The translations under genes and the position numbers were made by a program. The notes below the pieces were generated by a model. The model saw only the letters and a list, made by a program, of their open reading frames with translations, was not told the DNA's origin and ran no database searches. From positions 1 to 24,630 of IMG/VR virus record IMGVR_UViG_3300025704_000105: a stretch of DNA of 24,630 nucleotides; one strand, 5' to 3'. This document shows positions 1 to 5,581 of the stretch, one piece after another; position 1 is the stretch's first letter; each line of letters opens with the position of its first letter. This DNA comes from a virus.

Positions 1-911
1 GGGTTCTCTTCAGCCTTAAGTAAAGTACCATCATTAGCAATAACAACGATAGCCTCTACGTAGTATGAATCACTTTCTTCATTAGCGACTAGTTCTTCTA
101 CTTCTTCGTCTTCTTCTTGTGCCGATTTTAAGAGATGGCGGGGCACTAAACCATAATACTTAGTTAGACGTACTTTATCGTCCTCAAATACCGATAGGTC
201 TTTATCTGGTTCAATGTCAAAGTCTGAGGGTGCTTCACCTACGTATACGTCACGATAGACTCCCGATTCCTGTAGTTGCTCTACAGAGTGCATGGGGACA
301 AACTCATCTACTGCACAACCCAATGCTTCCTCAATGGAAGTAGCTAGTGGGTCAATAAGGAAGTTCTGAGGCATTACTGGTCGTAACTTTACGCAAGTCT
401 TATCTACGATGTTGACACCAACTGCTGTTAAGTCTCCGCCCATTACAGGTTGTGTTGCAGGTTGAAACTCTTTCTCTTCTTCTAATACTACTTCAGCAAT
501 ACCTGTACCGAATACAGCCGCGTTAATAAGACACTCAGCTACGCTTTTACGGACTTTATTCTTTTTAAAGTCTTTGTATAGGACTTCACGTAACATCGCT
601 ATATCACGCTTCTCGTTGTCCGTAACGTCATCCTCAATGTCAAACCACTTGCCACGCCCAAAGGTAGCTTCCTCTAGTTCCGCAACGGATGACTCAACTG
701 CTTGCTGTAGAGCAGGGGAAATAATACGTGAGCGTTCCGAATCTCTGGTCTTGTCCTCTGCCGCCCACTGACCACGCCATAGGCGATAGTACTCATCAAA
801 CTTCTGTGAGTAGTTAGACTCATAGTGGTCACGCCAACTTTGACATTTGTCAATGACCCAATCCTCTAGGCTTTGCTCGAGTGTAAATTCTTCCTTATCT
901 TCTAGTAACAT
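1..911 (-). CDS. Portal protein, 3' end cut by window edge
   Basis: An open frame reads leftward from ATG at 909-911 to the window edge without a stop, giving the N-terminal 303 residues. It begins MLLEDKEEFTLEQSLEDWV and contains RDHYESNYSQKFDEYYRLWRG, a basic and aromatic N-terminal helix region typical of portals of marine T7/SIO1-like podoviruses. A later stretch (PQNFLIDPLA) resembles the portal segment that lists conformational and ring contacts in that family. The portal is the dodecameric ring at one capsid vertex that docks the terminase and later the tail. The gene starts just 1 nt after the large terminase stop, the usual terminase-portal neighbourhood. The call rests on position plus sequence character; the catalytic-type motifs that would make it certain do not exist in portals. 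The C-terminal half is outside the window. Confidence 0.8.
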   Translation of the reverse strand, partial: MLLEDKEEFTLEQSLEDWVIDKCQSWRDHYESNYSQKFDEYYRLWRGQWAAEDKTRDSERSRIISPALQQAVESSVAELEEATFGRGKWFDIEDDVTDNEKRDIAMLREVLYKDFKKNKVRKSVAECLINAAVFGTGIAEVVLEEEKEFQPATQPVMGGDLTAVGVNIVDKTCVKLRPVMPQNFLIDPLATSIEEALGCAVDEFVPMHSVEQLQESGVYRDVYVGEAPSDFDIEPDKDLSVFEDDKVRLTKYYGLVPRHLLKSAQEEDEEVEELVANEESDSYYVEAIVVIANDGTLLKAEEN

Positions 912-912
912 A

Positions 913-2166
913 TTAGTACCCTGCGTAAGTATCTAAAAATTCAAATTCTTCTTCCACATAGTCCGAGGTGTAGGCTATGTTAGCCAACTGGTCTATGTAA
1001 GCGAGTGAGTCAATCAAGTCATCGTGTACAAGTTGATTGGGGAACTGGAATAGTTCATCTAGGAACTCTGTATTCCACGAACCCTTGTTAAGTGTAATCT
1101 TACCGTGTTCAAACCTACCCTGCAAAGCCCACACGATTCTATCGGTCTTCTTCTTGTTGCCGTGAGTTAGTTCCTCGATACGGAAGAACCTATCATTAGA
1201 CTTCATTAAGTCTGAGATGTATGGAAGTACAGCGTTCTTTAACGCTCCTTTCTCAATCCCGACAGATACTGGACGATAGTCCCGTACAGCTTCAAAGATT
1301 TTACGTGCAGTTTCTTCCACACCCCAACGACCATGAATGATGTCAGCAACGTACCAACCTTCTTCATTTGCTTTAACAACCGAGATAGCCGTTTGGTCAA
1401 GTCGTTTAGTTTTAGTTGTAACTTTTGCCACATCAGCAAACCCCGCCAAATCGACAGCAATATAATACTGACCACTAGTGGGTTCTTCTTCAGAAAACTT
1501 AATGTAATCTTCTTTAAATAATTCACTGCCCTGTGCCTCGAACGATGCCATGAACTCCTGACGGAAACTAAATGCGGACATGGACTTCTTAGCCGCTTCA
1601 ATCTCTTCAGGGTCTAGTAGTGGATTATCGTAGCTTGTGAAGTGATAACCTACAAAGGTCTCGTCCTCTGCTACACAAGCATAGGTATATAAGTCATAGA
1701 AGTGATTACGTCCCATTGGCGTACCAATGAACAGTGCATCTCCCTTCTGGTCAGCTAGTGCAGGTCTAAGGATTTGCTCCCAGACCTCTGGCTTCATATC
1801 CGCATACTCATCCATAACGAGGAACTTAAGACTGACACCACGCATGGTTTCTGGTCTATCTGCACCCTTAAGTGCTATGGTTGCCCCGTTAACTAGCTTT
1901 ATTTGTAAGTTATTAACGTGACTAGATGCTATGACAGGATTGCCTATCTCCATCAATACCTGCCACATAATGTCCCTAGCCTGACCCTGTGTAGGTGCAA
2001 CGTAGAAGACATGACCCTTATCAGACTGTAAAGCCCTGATGATTAACATCCATGCGGCTAGACGGGACTTGCCTGTACGTCTACCTGCGGCTATGACCTT
2101 GAATCTAGTTGTGTCCTCAAAGACTTCCTGTTGCCACGGTAGGAGTGATACGTTAAGTTCAGTCAA
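913..2166 (-). CDS. terL: Terminase large subunit (TerL)
   Basis: This is the ATP-driven DNA packaging motor and headful/terminal nuclease, 417 aa. The N-terminal ATPase has Walker A GRRTGKS at residues 28-34, Walker B KFLVMDE at 114-120 with the catalytic Glu, and a motif III-like IGTPMGRNHFYD at 147-158. The C-terminal RNase H-like nuclease has the acidic triad positions D239 (YIAVDLAGFAD), E305 (VGIEKGA) and the cluster D382/D383/D386 (VHDDLIDSLAY). All key residues are present, so it should be active. The length is short but normal for podovirus and siphovirus TerL proteins. The start abuts the stop of the M15 peptidase gene (2167), and the portal follows at 911, so packaging genes form one leftward operon. 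Confidence 0.95.
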   Translation of the reverse strand: MTELNVSLLPWQQEVFEDTTRFKVIAAGRRTGKSRLAAWMLIIRALQSDKGHVFYVAPTQGQARDIMWQVLMEIGNPVIASSHVNNLQIKLVNGATIALKGADRPETMRGVSLKFLVMDEYADMKPEVWEQILRPALADQKGDALFIGTPMGRNHFYDLYTYACVAEDETFVGYHFTSYDNPLLDPEEIEAAKKSMSAFSFRQEFMASFEAQGSELFKEDYIKFSEEEPTSGQYYIAVDLAGFADVAKVTTKTKRLDQTAISVVKANEEGWYVADIIHGRWGVEETARKIFEAVRDYRPVSVGIEKGALKNAVLPYISDLMKSNDRFFRIEELTHGNKKKTDRIVWALQGRFEHGKITLNKGSWNTEFLDELFQFPNQLVHDDLIDSLAYIDQLANIAYTSDYVEEEFEFLDTYAGY

Positions 2167-2529
2167 CTAGTAAGTCCACATTACATAAGGGGTTGTATCG
2201 TCAGGACTGCGGATATCAACATGGACGAAGCCACGAGCAACTCCCACGCCTGTGAATCCAAGCGCGATAGCCTTCTCAACGATACGAAACCGTTGGTAGC
2301 CGTTAGTGACTTTAATATCCGCGGCAATGCCTTGTGCATGAGTTCCTGTTCCTGGTTTTGCTTTCTTAGCTTCAATGGGGTGTGTTTTATCTCTAAATCC
2401 TGACGTAATTACAAAGGGGAAACCACAGGCTTCTCTCAGCTTATCTAGCTTCTCAATGAACTCTTCTTTAATTTCGTTGTTGCCTGTGTACTGACAAGCA
2501 AACTCATCTCTATCAAAGTACTTAGCCAT
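2167..2529 (-). CDS. M15-family zinc peptidase (candidate endolysin)
   Basis: A 120-aa protein that matches the compact Peptidase_M15_3 pattern along its full length. It has FVITSGFRDKTHP at 39-51, the zinc-binding GTHAQGIAADI with H64 and D71, and FVHVDI with H103 as third ligand and D105. Members of this fold cleave peptide stems of peptidoglycan (L-Ala-D-Glu or D-Ala-D-Ala type). In phages they serve as endolysins, or as virion-associated murein hydrolases. There is no signal peptide or membrane segment, so a holin would be needed for export. It overlaps the upstream putative small terminase by 8 nt and abuts terL, so it is expressed with the packaging genes rather than in a separate lysis cassette. 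Lysis is the likely role; a virion-entry role is possible. Confidence 0.87.
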   Translation of the reverse strand: MAKYFDRDEFACQYTGNNEIKEEFIEKLDKLREACGFPFVITSGFRDKTHPIEAKKAKPGTGTHAQGIAADIKVTNGYQRFRIVEKAIALGFTGVGVARGFVHVDIRSPDDTTPYVMWTY

Positions 2530-2926
2530 CTATGATTTCTCCATCGTCTATGACATCCTCTGCATTACCTGACACCACTGTAGTCTCTCCTCCAACTCCA
2601 GTAATGTTTATCTGTATCGCTGACTTACCCGCGCCCTTAATGACATCATTCTCAAATACAGCTGTGGGTAATATCCTGTCCATGACTAACTTCCATGCCG
2701 CGGCTTGATTCTTATGGTCATCGTTAAGTGCCGCATCGAATATCGAGTCTAGGACTTTACGAGACTTGGGGGATGACAACATCCTGCCCTTGTACTCGTT
2801 AATGATAGCCGCATCACCCTTCGGGCGACCCCTTGACAAACCAGTAGTGCCTTTTTTTCTTGACACCATGTCTGACTTCTTAGGTCTGCCCCTTCTCCTT
2901 TTCGGAGTAGCTGTATCATTGTCCAT
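2522..2926 (-). CDS. Putative terminase small subunit with two AT-hook-like motifs
   Basis: A 134-aa basic N-terminal, acidic C-terminal protein. Residues 10-17 (RRRGRPKK) and 31-37 (SRGRPKG) are AT-hook-like cores, which bind the minor groove of AT-rich DNA. The middle (about 40-95) is predicted helical and ends in AAAWKLVMDRILPTAVFE, resembling the DUF5681-type/small-terminase helical segment. The C-terminus (about 105-134) looks like a beta strand followed by an acidic tail. Position as first gene of the lysin-terL-portal operon suggests the DNA-recognition subunit of packaging. The ATG at 2924-2926 follows an AAGGAGAA ribosome site at 2931-2938. A transcription regulator is the main alternative, since AT-hooks are not specific to terminases. 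It is the first gene after the perfect leftward promoter at 3063-3091. Confidence 0.55.
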   Translation of the reverse strand: MDNDTATPKRRRGRPKKSDMVSRKKGTTGLSRGRPKGDAAIINEYKGRMLSSPKSRKVLDSIFDAALNDDHKNQAAAWKLVMDRILPTAVFENDVIKGAGKSAIQINITGVGGETTVVSGNAEDVIDDGEIIDG

Positions 2927-2935
2927 TGTATTCTC

Positions 2936-2961
2936 CTTAAGTTATCTTAAGTATACTTAGG
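2936..2961. repeat. Phased CTTAAG-type repeat array 1
   Basis: CTTAAG at 2936-2941 and at 2946-2951 and the variant CTTAGG at 2956-2961 are spaced exactly 10 nt start to start, with 4-nt AT-rich spacers (TTAT, TATA). The core TAAGTATACTTA at 2948-2959 is a perfect 12-nt palindrome. The array lies in the 5' leader of the leftward operon, partly overlapping the ribosome site of the putative small terminase gene. It is probably a protein-binding array on one face of the helix. Confidence 0.65.
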
Positions 2962-3009
2962 GACGCGTTTAGTATTTAACTTTAAAGAATAATCATTAAA
3001 GAATAATAT

Positions 3010-3034
3010 CTAAGACTACTTAAGTACGCTTAAG
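3010..3034. repeat. Phased CTTAAG-type repeat array 2
   Basis: CTTAAG occurs at 3019-3024 and 3029-3034 with the spacer TACG, again a 10-nt period, preceded by a variant CTAAGA at 3010-3015. The array lies roughly 20 to 45 nt downstream of the expected start of transcription from the leftward promoter (-10 at 3063-3068), a usual place for an operator or roadblock. Confidence 0.6.
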
Positions 3035-3062
3035 GCTTTAAATTAATCTATACTATAAGTAT

Positions 3063-3091
3063 ATTATAGCATATTTACAGCTTAATGTCAA
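3063..3091 (-). promoter_or_regulatory. Perfect consensus sigma70 promoter driving packaging operon
   Basis: On the minus strand, TTGACA (plus-strand 3086-3091) and TATAAT (plus-strand 3063-3068) are separated by exactly 17 nt (3069-3085). Both hexamers match the bacterial consensus at all positions. Transcription would start near 3056 and run into the putative small terminase, M15 peptidase, terL and portal genes after a leader of about 130 nt that contains arrays 1 and 2. No other minus-strand promoter of comparable quality was noticed in the window, so this may feed much of the virion arm. Confidence 0.85.
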
Positions 3092-3156
3092 GTACTTTAT
3101 TATCTTATTTAGACCCGCGAGCCAACTTTTTAGTTCCATAACTAATAGTAATTAAA

Positions 3157-3186
3157 TTGTCCCTTTATATGAATATTTGTCATACT
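3157..3186 (+). promoter_or_regulatory. Weak rightward sigma70-like promoter candidate
   Basis: TTGTCC at 3157-3162 and CATACT at 3181-3186 are separated by 18 nt. The -10 is only 4/6 to consensus. Repeat array 3 starts at its -10 box, so a protein bound there could block it. No gene follows closely, so the call is tentative. Confidence 0.25.
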
Positions 3187-3210
3187 TAAGTATACATAAG
3201 AATACATAAG
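3185..3210. repeat. Phased CTTAAG-type repeat array 3
   Basis: CTTAAG at 3185-3190, then CATAAG at 3195-3200 and CATAAG at 3205-3210, with spacers TATA and AATA, keep the same 10-nt period as arrays 1 and 2. The first two units form a near-palindrome around TATA. Confidence 0.6.
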
Positions 3211-3310
3211 GAAAACAAATACTTAGGGGATAAACTTCGGTTAATTCTTTTTATTGAATATTGGCTTTTTTAGTATACATGCGGGTACACCTATGATTAA
3301 CTCAGGTCAG

Positions 3311-3328
3311 CCCGCCCCCCCGTCCCCC
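3311..3328. other. C-rich tract, potential G-quadruplex on minus strand
   Basis: Runs of 3, 7 and 5 C separated by single or double bases (3311-3313, 3315-3321, 3324-3328) stand out in AT-rich surroundings. The minus strand therefore has G5, G7 and G3 runs; the G7 run can supply two G3 tracts, enough for a four-tract quadruplex with one-base or two-base loops. Whether it forms or matters is unknown. Confidence 0.4.
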
Positions 3329-3567
3329 TTAAGCATATCCAAAAGGAGAACACAAGGGCTATGGGTGACTGGGAGACCTGAGATAGTCACAAGGAATCTT
3401 GACAACACAAGTGTGTGTGTGCTTAAGGATACCTACAGACCATACCTGAGAAAACACTTGACAGCCAATCCACTGTGTGATACTCGCGCGTGCGTACGTG
3501 TAATAAAGGAAGGGACAAGGTCATTACCTGTGTGCATATAGTTAATTGAAATCATGCATATAAATCA

Positions 3568-3596
3568 TTGTACAACATAGCAAACTTCTATATAAT
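3568..3596 (+). promoter_or_regulatory. Sigma70 promoter for the early operon
   Basis: TTGTAC at 3568-3573 (4/6) and a perfect TATAAT at 3591-3596 are separated by exactly 17 nt. Transcription would start near 3603, about 38 nt before the first early gene (ATG 3641), leaving room for its ribosome site (GGAGGGCG). This is the best rightward promoter upstream of the small-gene cluster and implies recognition by host RNA polymerase at entry. Confidence 0.8.
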
Positions 3597-3640
3597 GAAC
3601 GGCATACACAGACAAACAAGCCCAACGGAGGGCGGACATT

Positions 3641-3940
3641 ATGACTAAGACAGCTATCTATAACCAGTTGAAACAGGCGGAATACAAGCTAGACATTGAA
3701 GCAATACAAGCGTTAATCTGGGCGGAGCAGTCATACTACGCAGACGGGCGCACAGACTGGACAAAGAGAGCAGAGCGCAAGCAAAGCGAAGCAATGGGAA
3801 TGTTCAAGGCATTGAAGGAACTATTGCCAGATACATCAAAGCTAAAACTTAATGAGGAAACCCGCAAGCTAATGTGGCAACATGTGGAACTTAAACAGGA
3901 ACTCAGAGAAATCAGAATACCTTACGAAGAGGTGGCATAA
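3641..3940 (+). CDS. Early phage protein of unknown function (99 aa)
   Basis: I do not recognise this gene. It encodes 99 residues that look entirely helical, with many Lys/Glu/Gln and four Trp, and no membrane segment or cysteine. The start ATG 3641 follows ACGGAGGGCG, a strong ribosome site. It is the first gene after the rightward promoter and so the first protein expected in infection. Its stop overlaps the next start (TAATG at 3938-3942), which couples its translation to its neighbour. Such leading genes often encode host-takeover or anti-defence proteins; that is inference from position only. Confidence 0.75.
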   Translation: MTKTAIYNQLKQAEYKLDIEAIQALIWAEQSYYADGRTDWTKRAERKQSEAMGMFKALKELLPDTSKLKLNEETRKLMWQHVELKQELREIRIPYEEVA

Positions 3941-4158
3941 TGAAATACTGGCAAACGATAGACCCGACAACGGGCGAGCAAATCCGCATTGAATGGAACG
4001 AGGGCGCGACCTTCAATCTACAAACGGCAATAGGCGGGCAATGGGTAGATTATCACTGCTTCACCTGTTACAATATAGAGACAGAGCAGGAGGCGTTAGA
4101 ATGCGCCCTTGAGGTTGTCGAACTAGAAGCACAAAAAGACTTGGAGGAGATAGCATGA
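3940..4158 (+). CDS. Early phage protein of unknown function (72 aa)
   Basis: A 72-aa acidic protein that starts within the TAATG overlap with the preceding gene and ends in an ATGA overlap with the next, so the three are translationally coupled. The N-terminal half (WQTIDPTTGEQIRIEWNEG) looks like beta hairpins, followed by a helix rich in Glu (EQEALECALEVVELEAQKD). Two cysteines at HCFTC could suggest a small metal or disulfide site, but there is no full zinc motif. No function can be assigned. Net negative charge and small size fit a host-protein-binding early product. Confidence 0.72.
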   Translation: MKYWQTIDPTTGEQIRIEWNEGATFNLQTAIGGQWVDYHCFTCYNIETEQEALECALEVVELEAQKDLEEIA

Positions 4159-4457
4159 GACAGATAGAGAAGGACATAGTTGGAGCATTCATTCGCGGAG
4201 AAGATGCGCGCAAAGACAACACAGAGAGCGCAGGAGGTACGTTGTATCTACACGGCAACGCAATTGCAAAACACTATGACGGAATAATTTTAGTATCTAA
4301 CGCGGGTTGGGAAACACGTACCACGCAGAGCAGACTTAACGCTGTGCTACAACTGGCGGGTAAAGAGGCGCGAGTTTACACCAGAGACTGGTCAATGCAC
4401 ATTGAACGCAACGGCAACAAGGAGGCAATGTCGAGCAGTTGGTACGCTGTAAAATAA
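4155..4457 (+). CDS. Conserved-type phage protein of unknown function (100 aa)
   Basis: A 100-aa protein starting at ATG 4155, six nt after GGAGGAG, in an ATGA overlap with the previous stop. Its central part has the pattern TLYLHGNAIAKH, then GWETRTTQSRLNAVL. I recognise this from memory as a recurring phage family (beta strand 'LhGN.IA', then 'GW.T.TTr.RLNal') found in many tailed phages with no known role. The fold is probably mixed alpha/beta. It closes the first coupled block of three early genes; a weak promoter follows at 4462-4490. Confidence 0.75.
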   Translation: MRQIEKDIVGAFIRGEDARKDNTESAGGTLYLHGNAIAKHYDGIILVSNAGWETRTTQSRLNAVLQLAGKEARVYTRDWSMHIERNGNKEAMSSSWYAVK

Positions 4458-4461
4458 TTAG

Positions 4462-4490
4462 TTGCAATCTAGTCGGGTATTCTGTAGAGT
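4462..4490 (+). promoter_or_regulatory. Possible second early promoter
   Basis: TTGCAA at 4462-4467 and TAGAGT at 4485-4490 have 17-nt spacing; each hexamer is about 4/6. The -35 and its upstream bases (TAGTTGCAA) are the same as in the promoter at 5970-5998. A short inverted repeat (GGGTA ... TACCC, about 4475-4494) overlaps the -10 region. It lies in the only real gap (76 nt) of the small-gene cluster. Confidence 0.45.
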
Positions 4491-4533
4491 ACCCCTCTAA
4501 ATTGAAATTAAACAAGCCTACGGAGGCATGAGC

Positions 4534-4737
4534 ATGAATAACGAAAAACTAGCGGAAGAACTGAGAGGCAAGCACGTAGAGGATAGTTTGTGGGACGCGT
4601 CCTGTAGATTGGAGCAATTACGCAAGCGTTGCGGTGAGTCATTACAAGACGATGTTTTCGACTTTGAACAACGCCTCGACAACCTCCGCGAGGAGATAAA
4701 AGATTATGCCCTATGGTTGGGCGAGGAGGGCGAATAA
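4534..4737 (+). CDS. Small acidic helical early protein (67 aa)
   Basis: Not recognised. Two in-frame ATG codons exist, at 4528 and 4534. The ribosome site CGGAGG ends at 4526, one base before the first ATG but seven before the second, so 4534 is the likely start (67 aa, MNNEKLAEELRGKHVEDS). The sequence is all-helical and strongly charged, with heptad-like Leu spacing in the second half (FEQRLDNLREEIKDYALWL), suggesting a short coiled coil or dimer. It couples to the next gene through TAATG at 4735-4739. Confidence 0.7.
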   Translation: MNNEKLAEELRGKHVEDSLWDASCRLEQLRKRCGESLQDDVFDFEQRLDNLREEIKDYALWLGEEGE

Positions 4738-4913
4738 TGAAAGTATTTAATCTAGCGGAACAACTAGCAGACTTGTATCTGGAATGGTTCAACAACTATT
4801 CGACCGTGGAAAAGTTCGCAGAGCATTACCAAGTGACGGAAAAAGACGCACATCAGATGCTACGCAATGGCAGACGATACCATGAGGAACGAGTAGAGAG
4901 GTCTAAAAAATGA
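4737..4913 (+). CDS. Small helical early protein, possible HTH (58 aa)
   Basis: An upstream in-frame ATG at 4713 exists, but ATG 4737 sits in a TAATG overlap and follows GAGGAGGG at a good distance, so 58 aa is preferred. The sequence MKVFNLAEQLADLYLEWFNN leads into a segment (TVEKFAEHYQVTEKDAHQML) with the size and spacing of a helix-turn-helix: helix, a turn around HYQV, then the helix TEKDAHQMLRNG. The tail is basic (RRYHEERVERSKK). A DNA-binding role is plausible but not shown. Confidence 0.68.
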   Translation: MKVFNLAEQLADLYLEWFNNYSTVEKFAEHYQVTEKDAHQMLRNGRRYHEERVERSKK

Positions 4914-5059
4914 TGTATACAGTTTGGGTGGGAGGCGTAGAGGTCGCAGATTACTTTGTAAGGCGTGAAGATGCCGAAGATATAGCGGAGGTCTGGCGCA
5001 ACATTGGACACACTGACGTAGCCATTGAGGAGGTTTCTATTGATTTCTCTTGGACGTAA
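4910..5059 (+). CDS. Very small conserved-type phage protein (49 aa)
   Basis: The frame opens at ATG 4910 (a second ATG follows directly at 4913), overlapping the previous stop, and ends at TAA 5057-5059. The ribosome site GAGAGG is about nine nt upstream. The 49 residues include TVWVGGVEVADYFV, then a helix (REDAEDIAEVWRNIG), then VAIEEV: a beta hairpin-helix-strand pattern that I recall from several marine podoviruses and cyanophages, where it is unannotated. No function is known to me. Confidence 0.65.
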   Translation: MMYTVWVGGVEVADYFVRREDAEDIAEVWRNIGHTDVAIEEVSIDFSWT

Positions 5060-5210
5060 ACTCTGGCGGCTGTGGGCGTTGTCTCTTGGTGAGAAACTAG
5101 GAGACAACAACAAAGAGGCAGATATAGTCGCAATGATGCGGTCTGCTGTGGTATTATTAAACTTGGTGACGTGCCTATTTATTATTGCGGGCGTAGTCCA
5201 TAACTGGTAA
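5040..5210 (+). CDS. Small membrane protein with TTG start (56 aa)
   Basis: The best start is TTG 5040, seven nt after a perfect GAGGAGG at 5027-5033; an in-frame TTG at 5025 has no such site. The 56 residues have a basic, Trp-rich N-terminus (ISLGRKLWRLWALSLGEKL), a polar middle, and one membrane segment near the C-terminus (SAVVLLNLVTCLFIIAGVV) ending HNW. One membrane pass with a cationic amphipathic N-terminus could suit a pinholin or holin-like protein, or an inner-membrane takeover factor. Its place among early genes argues against a pure lysis role. It overlaps the previous gene by 20 nt. Confidence 0.65.
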   Translation: MISLGRKLWRLWALSLGEKLGDNNKEADIVAMMRSAVVLLNLVTCLFIIAGVVHNW

Positions 5211-5223
5211 TGAGAGGTAAAAC

Positions 5224-5442
5224 ATGAGTAAGGACGCAATACAGCAAGCACAGCTTGAAGATTTAGCAGAGAACACGTACAATATGCAACAATATTTCCA
5301 AGAGTTTACAGACATGGAACGCGGTGAATATGACGGGGTCAATGGCTTTAACTGTGACCCAGACGGCAACGAATCGTACCAAGAAGGCTACAGGACGGGC
5401 TACGAGTACGCACAGAAGATAGGAGCAAACCAAGATGGGTAG
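5224..5442 (+). CDS. Early phage protein of unknown function (72 aa)
   Basis: A 72-aa acidic protein, ATG 5224, with GAGAGG about eight nt upstream. The N-terminal half is helical (DAIQQAQLEDLAENTYNMQQYF). The C-terminal half is Gly/Tyr/Asp/Asn-rich (GVNGFNCDPDGNESYQEGYR), with a DPDGNE stretch that resembles a calcium-loop but lacks the full EF-hand spacing. I cannot name a family. It is followed with a small overlap by another Tyr/Asp-rich tiny gene at 5435. Confidence 0.68.
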   Translation: MSKDAIQQAQLEDLAENTYNMQQYFQEFTDMERGEYDGVNGFNCDPDGNESYQEGYRTGYEYAQKIGANQDG

Positions 5443-5581
5443 AGACTATTGCAGGGTTGACGATGACCCTAGTTACGACTACAGCGATTATGACGAAGGT
5501 AAGGGATACTACAAGCCTTATGATACTAACGATGATTACCACGATGACGACTTAACAGCGAGAGAACTAGACAATGATTAA
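5435..5581 (+). CDS. Tiny Asp/Tyr-rich early protein (48 aa)
   Basis: A 48-aa frame from ATG 5435 to TAA 5579-5581, overlapping both neighbours. AGGAG at 5421-5425 is nine nt upstream. Almost half of the residues are Asp or Tyr (for example DDDPSYDYSDYDEGKGYY), giving a very negative charge. Such acidic proteins can mimic DNA and block DNA-binding host proteins, but this is speculative at this size. It could also be a disordered or regulatory peptide. Confidence 0.6.
   Translation: MGRDYCRVDDDPSYDYSDYDEGKGYYKPYDTNDDYHDDDLTARELDND

Larger units (their letters stand above)
2927..3640. other. Divergent intergenic control region, no credible gene
   Basis: About 714 nt separate the leftward packaging operon from the rightward early operon. 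The left half (2936-3290) is strongly AT-rich and holds the CTTAAG-type phased repeats and the leftward sigma70 promoter. The right half (3300-3640) has a C-rich tract, alternating GT and CG stretches, two TTGACA boxes (3399-3404 and 3458-3463) without good -10 partners, and the rightward promoter at 3568-3596. The only long frame here starts with TTG without a ribosome site and lacks coding character. By position this is the likely early/late switch and a candidate origin or packaging-site region; nothing in the sequence proves an origin. Confidence 0.7.

Noticed and set aside
913-2166. Frames on both strands inside terL (for example 1239-1601)
   Set aside because: They overlap a gene with all terminase motifs and have no ribosome sites or family resemblance.
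3354-3381. Six-codon mini-frame (MGDWET) behind AAAGGAG, possible leader peptide
   Set aside because: Spacing to the ATG is about 12 nt, there is no promoter just upstream, and no attenuator structure follows.
3364-3390. GTGACT/AGTCAC inverted repeat
   Set aside because: Only 6-bp arms with a 15-nt loop; no link to a promoter or terminator was seen.
3399-3463. Two TTGACA boxes as further early promoters
   Set aside because: The matching -10 positions are poor (CTTAAG at 17 nt for the first; only GATACT at a short 15 nt for the second), so I noted them in the region entry but did not call promoters.
3254-3541. 95-codon open frame in the divergent region
   Set aside because: It starts with TTG without a ribosome site, spans the C-rich tract and the GT/CG stretches, has no protein-like pattern, and sits among promoter elements.
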